From Aquimarina spinulae (GTDB lineage: Bacteria; Bacteroidota; Bacteroidia; Flavobacteriales; Flavobacteriaceae): a stretch of DNA of 64,000 nt. The notes below the pieces were generated by a model, which saw only the letters and a program-made list of their open reading frames with translations, was not told where the DNA came from and searched no databases. Position 1 is the first letter of the stretch. Each line of letters opens with the position of its first letter. This document shows, piece by piece, positions 48,146 through 57,478 of the stretch. The translations under genes and the position numbers were made by a program. Where the stretch lies: assembly GCF_943373825.1 (NCBI RefSeq), contig NZ_CALSBP010000002.1, positions 1,043,501-1,107,500 of the forward strand, read 5' to 3'.

Positions 48146-48181
48146 AAAGAGAGGCTACATACTATATGTAGCCTCTTTTTT
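48146..48181 (+). terminator. intrinsic terminator after the second susC-susD pair
   Basis: A 10-bp stem GAGGCTACAT/ATGTAGCCTC (48151-48160 with 48166-48175) with a five-base loop, extended by weak A-T pairs and followed by six T. Confidence 0.82.
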
Positions 48182-48214
48182 GTATACAATTCATAAAACT
48201 CATTTCTATTATAC

Positions 48215-48222
48215 TATCTTTG
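48215..48222 (+). promoter_or_regulatory. candidate -7 box for rlmB
   Basis: TATCTTTG matches TAnnTTTG exactly in the short gap before rlmB, giving a leader of about 86 bases. No TTG occurs at 17-21 bases upstream. Confidence 0.35.
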
Positions 48223-48314
48223 GCCCCAATAAATAAGCTACAAACAATTAGGGTAATGCCGATCTACCGTTATGACAGATATGGTTTTACTATATAATAA
48301 TATACTATATACAG

Positions 48315-49049
48315 ATGAAAAACGATTCCTTAGTTTTTGGTATCAGAGCAATTATAGAAGCCATAACGTCTGGCAAGACCATCGATAAGCTTTTTATCCA
48401 AAAAGGATTACATGGTGACCTGGCTAAAGAATTAATGAGCCTTGTAAGGAAACAGAATATTACTATTAACTATGTTCCTGTAGAAAAATTGAATAGATTA
48501 ACCCGTAGCAATCATCAAGGTGCGGTTGCTTACACCTCTCCTATCGATTTTTATGATCTCGAAAATCTTGTTATGAATGTTATTGAATCTGGAGAAACTC
48601 CTTTATTTCTAATTCTCGATCAACTTTCTGATGTTCGTAATTTTGGAGCTATTATCAGAACTGCAGAATGTACAGGTGTACATGGCATTATCATTCAGAA
48701 AAAGGGAGGAGCGCCTGTTAATGCAGATACTGTAAAAACTTCTGCTGGTGCTGTATTCAAAATCCCTATATGTAAGGTAGATCATATAAAAGATGCCATG
48801 TTTTATTTGCAAGGATCTGGTGTTCAGATAGTAGCTGCCACAGAAAAAGCTAACTCCACTATTTATGATACAAATCTAACTATTCCTACCGCTATCATTA
48901 TGGGAAGTGAAGGTAAAGGTATTTCTCAATCTGTATTAAAACTGGTAGATCAACAAGCTAAACTACCAATGTATGGAGATATTGCCTCATTAAACGTATC
49001 TGTAGCTTGTGGTGTGTTTTTATATGAAATTATAAGACAAAGGTTATAA
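48315..49049 (+). CDS. rlmB: 23S rRNA 2'-O-ribose methyltransferase (RlmB/TrmH family)
   Basis: A 244-residue SpoU-family methyltransferase, most likely RlmB, which methylates G2251 of 23S rRNA with S-adenosylmethionine. It has the N-terminal substrate-binding domain (1-78: VFGIRAIIEAITSGKTIDKLFIQKG and SNHQGAVAYTSPI) and the trefoil-knot domain with LDQLSDVRNFGAIIRTAECTG, IMGSEGKGIS and LPMYGDIASLNVSVACGVFLYE. The N-terminal domain favours RlmB over tRNA-directed TrmH. It converges on the rhomboid gene with only six bases between stops. Confidence 0.9.
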   Translation: MKNDSLVFGIRAIIEAITSGKTIDKLFIQKGLHGDLAKELMSLVRKQNITINYVPVEKLNRLTRSNHQGAVAYTSPIDFYDLENLVMNVIESGETPLFLILDQLSDVRNFGAIIRTAECTGVHGIIIQKKGGAPVNADTVKTSAGAVFKIPICKVDHIKDAMFYLQGSGVQIVAATEKANSTIYDTNLTIPTAIIMGSEGKGISQSVLKLVDQQAKLPMYGDIASLNVSVACGVFLYEIIRQRL

Positions 49050-49055
49050 TACTAA

Positions 49056-49799
49056 TTATTCTTCTTCAGGCTTATCTGTATTAGGTCTATATTCGTATAT
49101 AACGCTAATCTCCTCATCCAAATCTTTCTGAGGTAGGTTTTCGATAAAATTACCATTATCATCAAAATGCTTTAGAAACTCATCTTCTTCAGGATCATAA
49201 TGTTCGGACTCCCAGATATATTTTTTTGGTTGTACTACTCCTTTTTTGATAAAAAAAGCTAACACAGCCCCAGATAGTATACCTGATAAATGCCCTTCCC
49301 ATGAGATTTTAGGATCTATAGGCAATACATACATTACCATGCTTCCGTAAATAAAAACTACAACAAAGGATAATGCAATTAATCTAAAGTGTCTTGCAAA
49401 AATCCCTTTAAAAAACAAAAAACCAAAAAGCATATAAATTACACCACTTGCTCCAATATGATTTGCTGGCCGACCTAATAACCAGGTTAAAAAGCCTGTA
49501 AGAAAAACTCCTATACATAATACTTTCCAAGCGTTATTTTGATAGAAAAAGAAGAGTGCAGCCGACAAAATCAATAATGGCAACGTATTATGCCATAAAT
49601 GGGTAATATCGGCATGGATAAAAGGAGAGAATAGTATTCCTCTTAACCCAATCACTGTTCTGGGAAGTACTCCAAAATGATTAAAACTTAAGTCAAAACG
49701 AATTTCAAACCAAAAAACTATCCAAATAAGTAATACAAACAACAATGGATACCCTACTACCCCTGTATTAAACTTAAAATGAGTTTCTTTTTCTTGCAT
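49056..49799 (-). CDS. rhomboid family intramembrane serine protease
   Basis: A 247-residue membrane protease that cleaves transmembrane helices within the bilayer. About six hydrophobic segments are present between 15 and 190. The catalytic dyad is Ser118 in GASG and His170 in WEGHLSG; the oxyanion-type HxxHN motif (HLWHN, His70-Asn71) is also intact. A charged cytoplasmic tail of about 55 residues (EHYDPEEDEFLKHFDDNG) follows. Substrates are unknown. Confidence 0.92.
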   Translation of the reverse strand: MQEKETHFKFNTGVVGYPLLFVLLIWIVFWFEIRFDLSFNHFGVLPRTVIGLRGILFSPFIHADITHLWHNTLPLLILSAALFFFYQNNAWKVLCIGVFLTGFLTWLLGRPANHIGASGVIYMLFGFLFFKGIFARHFRLIALSFVVVFIYGSMVMYVLPIDPKISWEGHLSGILSGAVLAFFIKKGVVQPKKYIWESEHYDPEEDEFLKHFDDNGNFIENLPQKDLDEEISVIYEYRPNTDKPEEE

Positions 49800-49870
49800 A
49801 GTAGTAAGAATATATCAAAAAAAAGTCCAAAACAAAAAGTTCGGTTAAAATGTCAGGTGTATCCTATATT

Positions 49871-50953
49871 TTATTCTAAGTCTGTAGATTTATAATAATT
49901 ATCACCATCTACAGGAAATGCTTTTTCCGAAAACATATCTTCTATTATTCGGTTGGTTAAAGGAGCAATACCTGTTTTAACACCATCTACTTTTATCGGA
50001 TATGTCATATTAGAAGAATGATTATACCCTAAACAATGTCCAAACTCATGCGCAGTAATATGCCCCGTTTTCTTAGTTAAATAATCCCTTAAGATATGTT
50101 CTGCAACACCAAACGTGCTACCTCCTCCTAAACCAGAGACATTTACAACTTTTCCGCATTTCAAAAACTCCTTATTGATTAGTTTTTGATAAAGTTCTTT
50201 TTTCTCTTCACTAGTCATAACGATGGCACCATCATTTTTAACTAAGTGCTCTTTTAGGAAACCTTCTTCAAAAGCTTCTGAAGCAAAGATATAACCCAGA
50301 TTAATTATCATACCAGAAAATCTCCTTATATCCTTAGCACTAATATCATCACTCCAATTGTTATCAGGATTATTATTTTCATCAAAATCATGATATCTAA
50401 TATCCCATTTCAATTTAGAAAGTGTTTTTAACTTTTTGACAAGTTCGCTTTCCCCCATAAAATCAAACGTTACTTTATCTACTAAAATCCCTTCTGTACT
50501 ATAATCAGATAAATCTACCATGATTCCATCAAGGTTGATAAATTGAGTTTCTTCACTAAGAAAAGAATATTTAATTTCCTGTTTTGCGTGCGCCCTTATC
50601 TTATTAATTTTAAATAGCTTAATCTTAGATTCTACCCCTTCTATATCTGCAATAATAAAAACATTTTCAATATCAACCGGAGCAAAATTAGCAACTTCAA
50701 TAGTAAAAGCATCAATTGCTTTTACCCTTATTATCTTACCGATTTCATATCGTCTTGTTTCCGAAGTCATTAATTCCTGGGTCTCATCATCCTGAAACAT
50801 TAATTTAGAATTGGCATCGGTATCAAAAGAATACTCTCTAACTGCAAATTCGGTATTTTCTGCCTCGCTGGAGTTATCATCGTTACTACAAGAAATTAAT
50901 ATGAGCATACTCATTAACAATAAAATATTCTTGTATGTATATATGTTTCTCAT
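49871..50953 (-). CDS. lipoprotein metalloprotease with metzincin motif
   Basis: A 360-residue surface or periplasmic lipoprotein (lipobox ILISC, Cys22, then an acidic Ser/Asp/Asn linker). Near the C-terminus it has HEFGHCLGYNH, an exact HExxHxxGxxH zinc site, followed nine residues later by MTYP, which fits the Met-turn of metzincins. Residues of about 40-240 are a beta-rich N-terminal region that I do not recognise. It probably degrades extracellular protein; it could also be a self-processing surface protein. The gene stands alone, divergent from rarA. Confidence 0.82.
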   Translation of the reverse strand: MRNIYTYKNILLLMSMLILISCSNDDNSSEAENTEFAVREYSFDTDANSKLMFQDDETQELMTSETRRYEIGKIIRVKAIDAFTIEVANFAPVDIENVFIIADIEGVESKIKLFKINKIRAHAKQEIKYSFLSEETQFINLDGIMVDLSDYSTEGILVDKVTFDFMGESELVKKLKTLSKLKWDIRYHDFDENNNPDNNWSDDISAKDIRRFSGMIINLGYIFASEAFEEGFLKEHLVKNDGAIVMTSEEKKELYQKLINKEFLKCGKVVNVSGLGGGSTFGVAEHILRDYLTKKTGHITAHEFGHCLGYNHSSNMTYPIKVDGVKTGIAPLTNRIIEDMFSEKAFPVDGDNYYKSTDLE

Positions 50954-51116
50954 TTTTTTGGTTGTTTGTTAGTACGTGTATTGAGCTAATAACTTAACCC
51001 TACCCAGCTTATTGTCTGGCAAGAGTAAATTATTCTGTTTTTAAAAAATATATATTACTCTATTACATTCTAATATTTGAGCTCAAAATTCTATAAAAGC
51101 TTGTATTTTTACACTT

Positions 51117-52394
51117 ATGAATAAACCACTTGCAGAACGAATACGACCAAAATCCTTAGAACAGTATCTAAGCCAGGAACACCTGATTGGTGATGATGGT
51201 TCTCTTACCCAGCAAATCAAAAGAGGACTTATCCCCTCTCTAATACTTTGGGGTCCACCCGGAGTGGGAAAAACGACATTAGCCAATATCATCGCTAACG
51301 AATCAGAAAGGCCTTTCTACACTCTTAGTGCTATTAATAGTGGTGTTAAAGAAGTAAGAGAAGTAATTGATAAGGCAAAACAGAGTGGAGGTTTGTTTAC
51401 TGCCAAAAACCCTATCTTATTTATTGATGAAATTCATCGTTTTAGCAAATCACAACAAGATTCTTTATTAGGTGCAGTAGAGAAAGGATGGATTACCCTT
51501 ATTGGAGCTACTACAGAAAATCCAAGTTTTGAAGTCATACCTGCACTCTTGTCTCGTTGCCAGGTGTATACACTTAATCCTTTTGGCAAGAAAGAATTAG
51601 AAGCATTACTCAATAGAGCCATGCAAGAAGATGAGCATTTAAAATCTAAAGAAATAGTACTTAAAGAAACAGAATCTCTACTAAGGCTAAGTGGCGGAGA
51701 TGCTCGTAAGCTTTTAAATATTTTCGAATTAATTGTTTCTAGTCAGGATCAGGAACCCATTACAATTACTAATGATCTGGTTTCAAAATTAGTACAACAA
51801 AATACGGTGCGATATGACAAAACTGGAGAGCAGCACTATGATATCATCTCTGCTTTTATTAAATCTATCAGGGGAAGCGATCCTAATGCTGCTGTATATT
51901 GGCTTGCACGTATGATTGAAGGCGGTGAAGATCTTAAATTCATTGCCAGAAGGCTAATTATACTAGCTTCTGAAGATATCGGAAACGCTAATCCAACTGC
52001 CTTGATTTTAGCAAATAATTCTTTCCAGGCCGTTAATACTATTGGTTATCCCGAAGCTAGAATTATATTAAGTCAATGCACAGTTTATCTAGCTTCTTCA
52101 CCTAAAAGTAATGCATCTTATATGGCTATAAATAAAGCCCAGCAATTGGTAAAACAAACAGGGGATTTATCTATTCCGTTACATATAAGAAATGCTCCAA
52201 CCAAATTAATGAAAGAATTAGGGTATGGTGAAGACTACAAATATGCTCATAATCATAAAGACAATTTTGTAAAACAAGAATTTCTTCCTGATGAGATTGC
52301 CAACACAAAATTATATGATCCAGGAAATAATCAGCGTGAAAACTCATTTAGAACATTTCTTAAATCGAGATGGGGAGATAAATACGAGTATTAA
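51117..52394 (+). CDS. rarA: replication-associated recombination protein A (RarA/MgsA)
   Basis: A 425-residue AAA+ ATPase that acts at stalled replication forks. Walker A is GPPGVGKT (46-53), Walker B LFIDEIHRF (101-109), sensor 1 IGATTENPSF and the arginine finger region LLSRCQVYTL. The C-terminal tetramerisation region (AVYWLARMIEGGEDLKFIARRLIILASEDIG) is complete and ends SRWGDKYEY. The start at 51117 gives the typical MNKPLAERIRPKSLEQYLSQEHL. Confidence 0.97.
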   Translation: MNKPLAERIRPKSLEQYLSQEHLIGDDGSLTQQIKRGLIPSLILWGPPGVGKTTLANIIANESERPFYTLSAINSGVKEVREVIDKAKQSGGLFTAKNPILFIDEIHRFSKSQQDSLLGAVEKGWITLIGATTENPSFEVIPALLSRCQVYTLNPFGKKELEALLNRAMQEDEHLKSKEIVLKETESLLRLSGGDARKLLNIFELIVSSQDQEPITITNDLVSKLVQQNTVRYDKTGEQHYDIISAFIKSIRGSDPNAAVYWLARMIEGGEDLKFIARRLIILASEDIGNANPTALILANNSFQAVNTIGYPEARIILSQCTVYLASSPKSNASYMAINKAQQLVKQTGDLSIPLHIRNAPTKLMKELGYGEDYKYAHNHKDNFVKQEFLPDEIANTKLYDPGNNQRENSFRTFLKSRWGDKYEY

Positions 52395-52454
52395 CCCTTC
52401 TTTTATCTCCCCATTGTATAATTTTTTCCTTTTTAAAAAAGGAATGATTAAATT

Positions 52455-53219
52455 TTACTGTCTTGCAAAAGTATCTGTAATAAGCTTATTGGTTGCTGGA
52501 TTAATACGCTCTAATATAAAATTTCCATACCCATCAAAATATCCATTACCACTTAAATCTCCTGCCTGAACTATATAATTTTTTCCGCTTCCCGATTTAA
52601 AAATTTTCCCTATCGAGTTTTGCTTTTCTTCACTTTTAAATATCTCATATCCATAATCTTGTTTTTTAAACAAGAAACTTACATCATTAAAAAGGTATGT
52701 AATCGTATTTCCTGATGGAGAAGAAGCTTCTACAATTTCCTTAGTTTGTATGGGCTCTTCTTTTTTAACAATCTTTTCTTCTTTATCACCGCTATATGTA
52801 TAGTTAAGTGCCTCTACCGATATAAAAGCATCTCTAAGTGCTTCATGATATCCCTTCTTATACTCTTTTTCCCTACTCTTTCCTTCTGCCGATGTAAATA
52901 CTACACTACCATTACAATCTGTTAGCTCAAATACTAGCCTCGTTAAAAACATACCGGGTTTTCTTTTTATATTAGCTCTTAGTGCCTTACAGCCATTAGC
53001 TCTAAGATCCTCTGGAAAATTTTCTTCTTTTAAATAGGCTTCAAATCCATACTTAGTCAATAAAAATTTAGTGAGTGAATTAAGCTGATATTTATCCTCT
53101 CCTTTTAAAAAATTATAGCTCTTAGGCACTATAACATACTTATACTCATTGATATTTTTTTGAGCATTTACACTTAACGTAGAAATTAAAACAATCCCTA
53201 AAAACAAAATACGTAACAT
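52455..53219 (-). CDS. secreted protein of unknown function
   Basis: A 254-residue exported protein with a signal peptide (1-19, cut after VNA). Residues 20-135 form an alpha/beta region (NEYKYVIVPKSYNFLKGEDKYQLNSLTKFLL, then a strand with a Cys pair region NGCKALRANI and LTDCNGSVVFTSAEG). A charged linker follows (about 148-165, EEKIVKKEEPIQTKEI), then a C-terminal beta-rich domain. I do not recognise the family beyond its flavobacterial look. It is the third gene of an operon, two bases after the DUF5723 gene. Confidence 0.7.
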   Translation of the reverse strand: MLRILFLGIVLISTLSVNAQKNINEYKYVIVPKSYNFLKGEDKYQLNSLTKFLLTKYGFEAYLKEENFPEDLRANGCKALRANIKRKPGMFLTRLVFELTDCNGSVVFTSAEGKSREKEYKKGYHEALRDAFISVEALNYTYSGDKEEKIVKKEEPIQTKEIVEASSPSGNTITYLFNDVSFLFKKQDYGYEIFKSEEKQNSIGKIFKSGSGKNYIVQAGDLSGNGYFDGYGNFILERINPATNKLITDTFARQ

Positions 53220-53221
53220 AT

Positions 53222-54607
53222 CTATCTCATTATGAAATTAAAACCTAGTTGTACAGAAGTACCTCTTGCTTTTGCAAGATTAGTATATTCTAATAAATTA
53301 TTACCCGAAATATAAAAATTAATTTTATTAATATGAATAGATGCAAGAAATCCTATATTATAATATGAATAATCATCAATAGTATACGTAAGTTTTGTTC
53401 TTAAAAAATTAAAAAACCGCTTATAATAAAACAATGAAACTGCATATTGAGGTCTTTTGGGTCTAAATTGGGTAAACAACTGTACTCCTATAGCATCCAT
53501 GTATGGAGGTTTTTCTCCCTCAAGATAACAATCACAAGTACCATCATCATATCGGTTAAAAGAATATCTAACAGAGCTGTTTAATTTTAAAGGACGCATA
53601 GTTATATAAGTTGTACTTAATGTATCAAGTGGAACAGCTTCTTCTAGTTCATCTAAAAAATTCTGAGCATCCTGACCAGAAAACTGAATTGGTGTTTCAA
53701 ATCCTTCAAAAGCATAATTACCTCGTGCTCGATAGGTTTCTACATCTTTGGTATATAATATCATCCCTAAATCATTTGCACTTCCTGTAATAGCGAGCTG
53801 TTCATTTATTTTATGAGTAAACCCTATATCTACACCAAGCCCCAGGTTTCCTCCCAAAAAAGCTCTTCCTATTAGCTTATTAACGATATCTTTTCCTTCT
53901 TTATCTTTAAGGGAAGCATATCCAGATGTTCTTACAGTAACATCTGCATTACTAATTATATGTTGATAAACATTATTTCCTTCTGGGGTTTCTACAGTAG
54001 TAAAAGTTCCTTTATTTTTAGCACTACGAATATGAAACATACTAGAATATAATTTGGCTCTGGCCCCAAAAGTTAACTTCTTATTTATCTTCTTTGTGTA
54101 TCCAAAATGAAATGTAGTTAACAATTCTATAGATCCATTTATAGTAGAAAAACGAAACGGCTGATTAAGAAAATCCTGGTTCCCTTGATAAGCAAGAACC
54201 ACAAAGTCTTTCGGGAAATACCCTATAACATCTAATTCCTGATAGATTCCTCCAGAGAAATATATATTTTTATTTTTTTTGCTTTCCCATCCAAAACTAA
54301 TAAGTTCTAATTGCTGTGTTAGGGTTAAATAATCATTGCTTGTAAGGGTATTAAGTGTATTTTCTATTTTATCATTAATGTTTCTTCCATCATCTGCAAA
54401 AACATCGTAGATAGACGCTCCTTTTAATCCTGCATTTATATGAAACTGTGATAAAAAAGGCACTCCTGCATGGTAATCAAAATTTATATCAGCTCCAGGA
54501 TTAAGAAGCAATGACTGAGGAAGATCTGTGAAATCGTATAAGGTTTCTTTATTTTGAGAATATCCCAAGCATCCCCACAGACCTATAAAGAATATAACAA
54601 TTCTCAT
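53222..54607 (-). CDS. DUF5723 outer-membrane beta-barrel protein
   Basis: A 461-residue exported protein with signal peptide MRIVIFFIGLWGCLGYSQ. The body alternates hydrophobic and polar residues throughout, as in outer-membrane barrels, and matches the DUF5723 pattern (LPQSLLLNPGADINFDYHAGVPFLSQFHINA, FGYTKKINKKLTFGARAKLY, NLGLGVDIGFTHKINEQLAITGSANDLGMI). The function is unknown. Its start overlaps the stop of the upstream lipoprotein gene by four bases (ATGA), so the three genes from 55179 to 52455 are co-translated. Confidence 0.85.
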   Translation of the reverse strand: MRIVIFFIGLWGCLGYSQNKETLYDFTDLPQSLLLNPGADINFDYHAGVPFLSQFHINAGLKGASIYDVFADDGRNINDKIENTLNTLTSNDYLTLTQQLELISFGWESKKNKNIYFSGGIYQELDVIGYFPKDFVVLAYQGNQDFLNQPFRFSTINGSIELLTTFHFGYTKKINKKLTFGARAKLYSSMFHIRSAKNKGTFTTVETPEGNNVYQHIISNADVTVRTSGYASLKDKEGKDIVNKLIGRAFLGGNLGLGVDIGFTHKINEQLAITGSANDLGMILYTKDVETYRARGNYAFEGFETPIQFSGQDAQNFLDELEEAVPLDTLSTTYITMRPLKLNSSVRYSFNRYDDGTCDCYLEGEKPPYMDAIGVQLFTQFRPKRPQYAVSLFYYKRFFNFLRTKLTYTIDDYSYYNIGFLASIHINKINFYISGNNLLEYTNLAKARGTSVQLGFNFIMR

Positions 54608-55179
54608 AACTCGTAATTAAAAAAATAAGTTCCTTTGGATCGTAATTCAAGGATCCCTCGTAAACTACTATTAATATTTTGTACTCTCATTGAAGAAACA
54701 AGTCGTGTAGCATCTCTCAAAACACCAATGTCTGCAGTATCGAAAATGATAACTTCTGTCGTAACAATTGGGCCTGTATCTTCTCCATTTCCAGAATTGG
54801 CAGTCATACTATATAAAGGACCAATTCGCTGATTATTATCGTTTAAAAATCCAAAATCAAAATCAAAATCACGCTCTATAGTATTTGTAAACTCAAAAGT
54901 CAATTCTACTCTTTCTAAATTATCCACTACAAAATCGGTTCCTAAAAGGTCATAGTCTAAAGTATCATTTACGATTACTTCTGGAATAACAATAGCAGGA
55001 TCTATATTAGAATCAACAAATTGATTTGTATCAAATCGGGAATACACAAAGTCTACCTCATAGACCGGGGTAAGTACAACGTCTTCTGCTTGCTCAAAAT
55101 CTACATCTTTTACACAAGAAATTAATGATATTAGCATGCATACACCACATAGTAATACATATACTTTTTTTGTTTTCAT
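54604..55179 (-). CDS. lipoprotein of unknown function, first gene of envelope operon
   Basis: A 191-residue lipoprotein with lipobox SLISC (Cys22). The mature part is acidic and beta-rich, with FVYSRFDTNQFVDSN, VNDTLDYDLLGTDFVVDNLERVELTFEFTNTIERDF and the aromatic end GTYFFNYEL. No recognisable catalytic motif is present. Pairing with a DUF5723 barrel and a secreted protein in one operon suggests an envelope complex; this is inference from gene order. Confidence 0.75.
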   Translation of the reverse strand: MKTKKVYVLLCGVCMLISLISCVKDVDFEQAEDVVLTPVYEVDFVYSRFDTNQFVDSNIDPAIVIPEVIVNDTLDYDLLGTDFVVDNLERVELTFEFTNTIERDFDFDFGFLNDNNQRIGPLYSMTANSGNGEDTGPIVTTEVIIFDTADIGVLRDATRLVSSMRVQNINSSLRGILELRSKGTYFFNYEL

Positions 55180-55448
55180 TTTGTAGGGAATTATAAAAAA
55201 TTAAGACGAGTTCTTAAATTATTAGTTATTCATATCATCATCTTGTGTTAATTTCCTTTACTTCTAAGATTTACTTTTGATCTTCGATTATAACAACAGT
55301 ATAAGTTACAAATACCCTATTTTCAAATTGTTAATTTATTTCGTGTTTTTAAAAACATAATTTAGAACACTTAATAATCAATGTTTAAGCTACTAAAAAA
55401 ATCCCTGGAATTGCACATGAATTGAAATAAATTACAAATATCTATCTA

Positions 55449-56135
55449 TTATAGATATTTTTTAATTTGCTTTAATTCAGAAACTTGAATATTATGCGTC
55501 GGTAGTTCTTCTTTATGATAATTAAAACATATAGTTTTTAAACCTACTGCCTCTGCTCCCAATATATCTGCTTCATAATTATCCCCTATCATCATACTAC
55601 TATCAAGTTTCGCACCAGATTTTTGTATTGCCTGTTCAAAAATAAATGGATTAGGTTTTTTAACTCCCGCTTCTTCACTATCTGTTATTGTTTTAAAATA
55701 ATGTAGTATTCCAGAATTTGATAGTTTCTTATTTTGCACTTCTTTAAAGCCATTGGTAATGATATGTAAATCATATTTTGGATTAAGATACTCTAATAAA
55801 TCTTGGGTTCCATCAATCAAATAGTTATGAAGTGGTAGAAAATTAATATAATCATCAGACATTTCATCTATAATTTCTAGAGAAAATGATATATCGAGAT
55901 GCATAAATGCTTCTGTAAGTCTACTTCTGCGAAGTTGTTTTTTGTTTACTCTCTCTTCTCTGTATAATTTCCAATACTTCATGTTAATGGGTTGATATAC
56001 AGCCAGGAAATCTTCAATTTTGGTATTAACATTAAATTTATCAAAAATCATCTTAAATGCTAAAGATGAGTTCCTGTCGAAATCCCAAAGGGTGTGATCC
56101 AAATCAAAAAATATGTGTTTTACCGTACTATTCAT
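55449..56135 (-). CDS. YjjG-type HAD nucleotidase
   Basis: A 228-residue haloacid-dehalogenase phosphatase of the YjjG group, which dephosphorylates noncanonical pyrimidine nucleoside monophosphates. Motif I DLDHT has the nucleophile Asp11 and Asp13; motif II is IITNGF, motif III KKPNPFIFEQA, and motif IV MIGDNYEADILGA. A helical cap lies at about 20-90. It overlaps the upstream deacetylase-like gene by eight bases, so it is translated from the same message. Confidence 0.87.
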   Translation of the reverse strand: MNSTVKHIFFDLDHTLWDFDRNSSLAFKMIFDKFNVNTKIEDFLAVYQPINMKYWKLYREERVNKKQLRRSRLTEAFMHLDISFSLEIIDEMSDDYINFLPLHNYLIDGTQDLLEYLNPKYDLHIITNGFKEVQNKKLSNSGILHYFKTITDSEEAGVKKPNPFIFEQAIQKSGAKLDSSMMIGDNYEADILGAEAVGLKTICFNYHKEELPTHNIQVSELKQIKKYL

Positions 56136-57432
56136 CTTCTGTTGTCCAAATAAATTCTAAAATTGATTTCCAAAAAGGTTCATTTTGCAAATCACTAAAC
56201 AATGTGTTACTAAAAACCGGAATAAAGATCCCATTTACCTTTTTTACTTTATCTATATATATGCTAATTTCTTTTCTTGCCGACATTAGATCATTAATAT
56301 CTTCTCTATCACCCTGACTGGCAAAACAAAAAGAATACACCACCAAAGGAGTTTGCACCTCATAATCAAGATCATAGAACATAAACGGAGAGCAAGTTCC
56401 TGCTCTAAAACCAGATTGTTTGGGATAGCCCATAGAATAATCCTCCCCTATTTCTAACTCGATAAAATTGCGATACGCCTCTGGTAATTTTATTTTAAAA
56501 AAAGAACAAAGCGAGTATTGAAGTCTTCTGTTAACAATATTCTCTATTCGTAGTTTTTCCTTTTTCAAAAGTGACAAATCAGAGATGGCTTCATACGAAA
56601 CTTTTAGTCCTACATCAATATAATCTGCAATATGCTTAATAATAGTATGATGCTTTGGGCGGTTATACCCTACATTTTTTTCATATTTAGAATAATCTCC
56701 CAATCCAAATAGGGCCTTAGCTTTTCTTTTTTTCTTTTTTTGAAGTTGAATTACAAAATCAAATATATCATATGGATCTCTTTTTAATCCAATAAGCACC
56801 TTTATTCTATCTGTTAGTTTATCAAATTGTAATTTCCATAAATCTCGAATTCCTCCTCCTATTGATCGCAAAACTCCTTTATTTTTATACACAAAAGTCT
56901 GAGCGACAGAAAAAACAGGAATAATGGTAAATTTCTTTTCCCGAAATTCGAGATCAGGGTATTTCTCTAAAAGCACTTTTTTGAATTTATATGCCCATAT
57001 ATCTATTACCGGATCTTGCAAAAAATTATGGATATATCCTATACTTTCTGTAGCAGGAAAACGCCCCATATTATCTTTTACATGTGGCAAATACTCCTCA
57101 TATCGTGTTAAAAGATAAAAAGTAGCTGCAAAAATATCAAACGGTAATGCAGAATCGGCATGCTTAACATCAAAAAAACATTTTGTTTCTTCCCAATCAA
57201 AAACTTGAACATCTACGTCATTTAAGCCATGCTCAAAAAGTAAATCAACACTCTGGAAATAAAGCTCTTTTCCTAATGGTTGTCTTCCATACGAAAGCTT
57301 AGGGCCATCATGAGCGATAAAAGGTTCTATTTTAGATGTTAAATCAATATCTAAACCTAGTATTCGCTTACACATTTGTTTAAATGTATAGGAAACTCTT
57401 GGGGTAATTCTTTGTACGTGAATTAATAGCAT
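56128..57432 (-). CDS. polysaccharide deacetylase-like protein with altered active site
   Basis: A 434-residue protein with the layout of the flavobacterial polysaccharide deacetylase family: an N-terminal domain (1-165; VKHADSALPFDIFAATFYLLTRYEEYLP) and a NodB-like region from about 168. In the relatives I recall, the first motif reads like PTxDxDxAY and a later one GLHPSY. Here the corresponding positions read PVFSVAQTF (Ser175, Ala177) and GLKVSY (Lys277). The metal-binding Asp and His therefore appear lost, although YKNKGVLRSIGG, DPYDIFDF and GDYSKYEKN are retained. It may be a non-catalytic binding or scaffold protein. It lies between radC and the YjjG-type gene. Confidence 0.72.
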   Translation of the reverse strand: MLLIHVQRITPRVSYTFKQMCKRILGLDIDLTSKIEPFIAHDGPKLSYGRQPLGKELYFQSVDLLFEHGLNDVDVQVFDWEETKCFFDVKHADSALPFDIFAATFYLLTRYEEYLPHVKDNMGRFPATESIGYIHNFLQDPVIDIWAYKFKKVLLEKYPDLEFREKKFTIIPVFSVAQTFVYKNKGVLRSIGGGIRDLWKLQFDKLTDRIKVLIGLKRDPYDIFDFVIQLQKKKKRKAKALFGLGDYSKYEKNVGYNRPKHHTIIKHIADYIDVGLKVSYEAISDLSLLKKEKLRIENIVNRRLQYSLCSFFKIKLPEAYRNFIELEIGEDYSMGYPKQSGFRAGTCSPFMFYDLDYEVQTPLVVYSFCFASQGDREDINDLMSARKEISIYIDKVKKVNGIFIPVFSNTLFSDLQNEPFWKSILEFIWTTEDE

Positions 57433-57478
57433 ATTGTTGTATTGTGTATTACGGTTTATAATTCCGTAAGACTCACTT

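Noticed and set aside
52426..52444. Poly-T/poly-A hairpin between rarA and the secreted-protein gene
   Set aside because: The stem is nearly all A-T with almost no loop and no T-run after it, so it is not convincing as a terminator.
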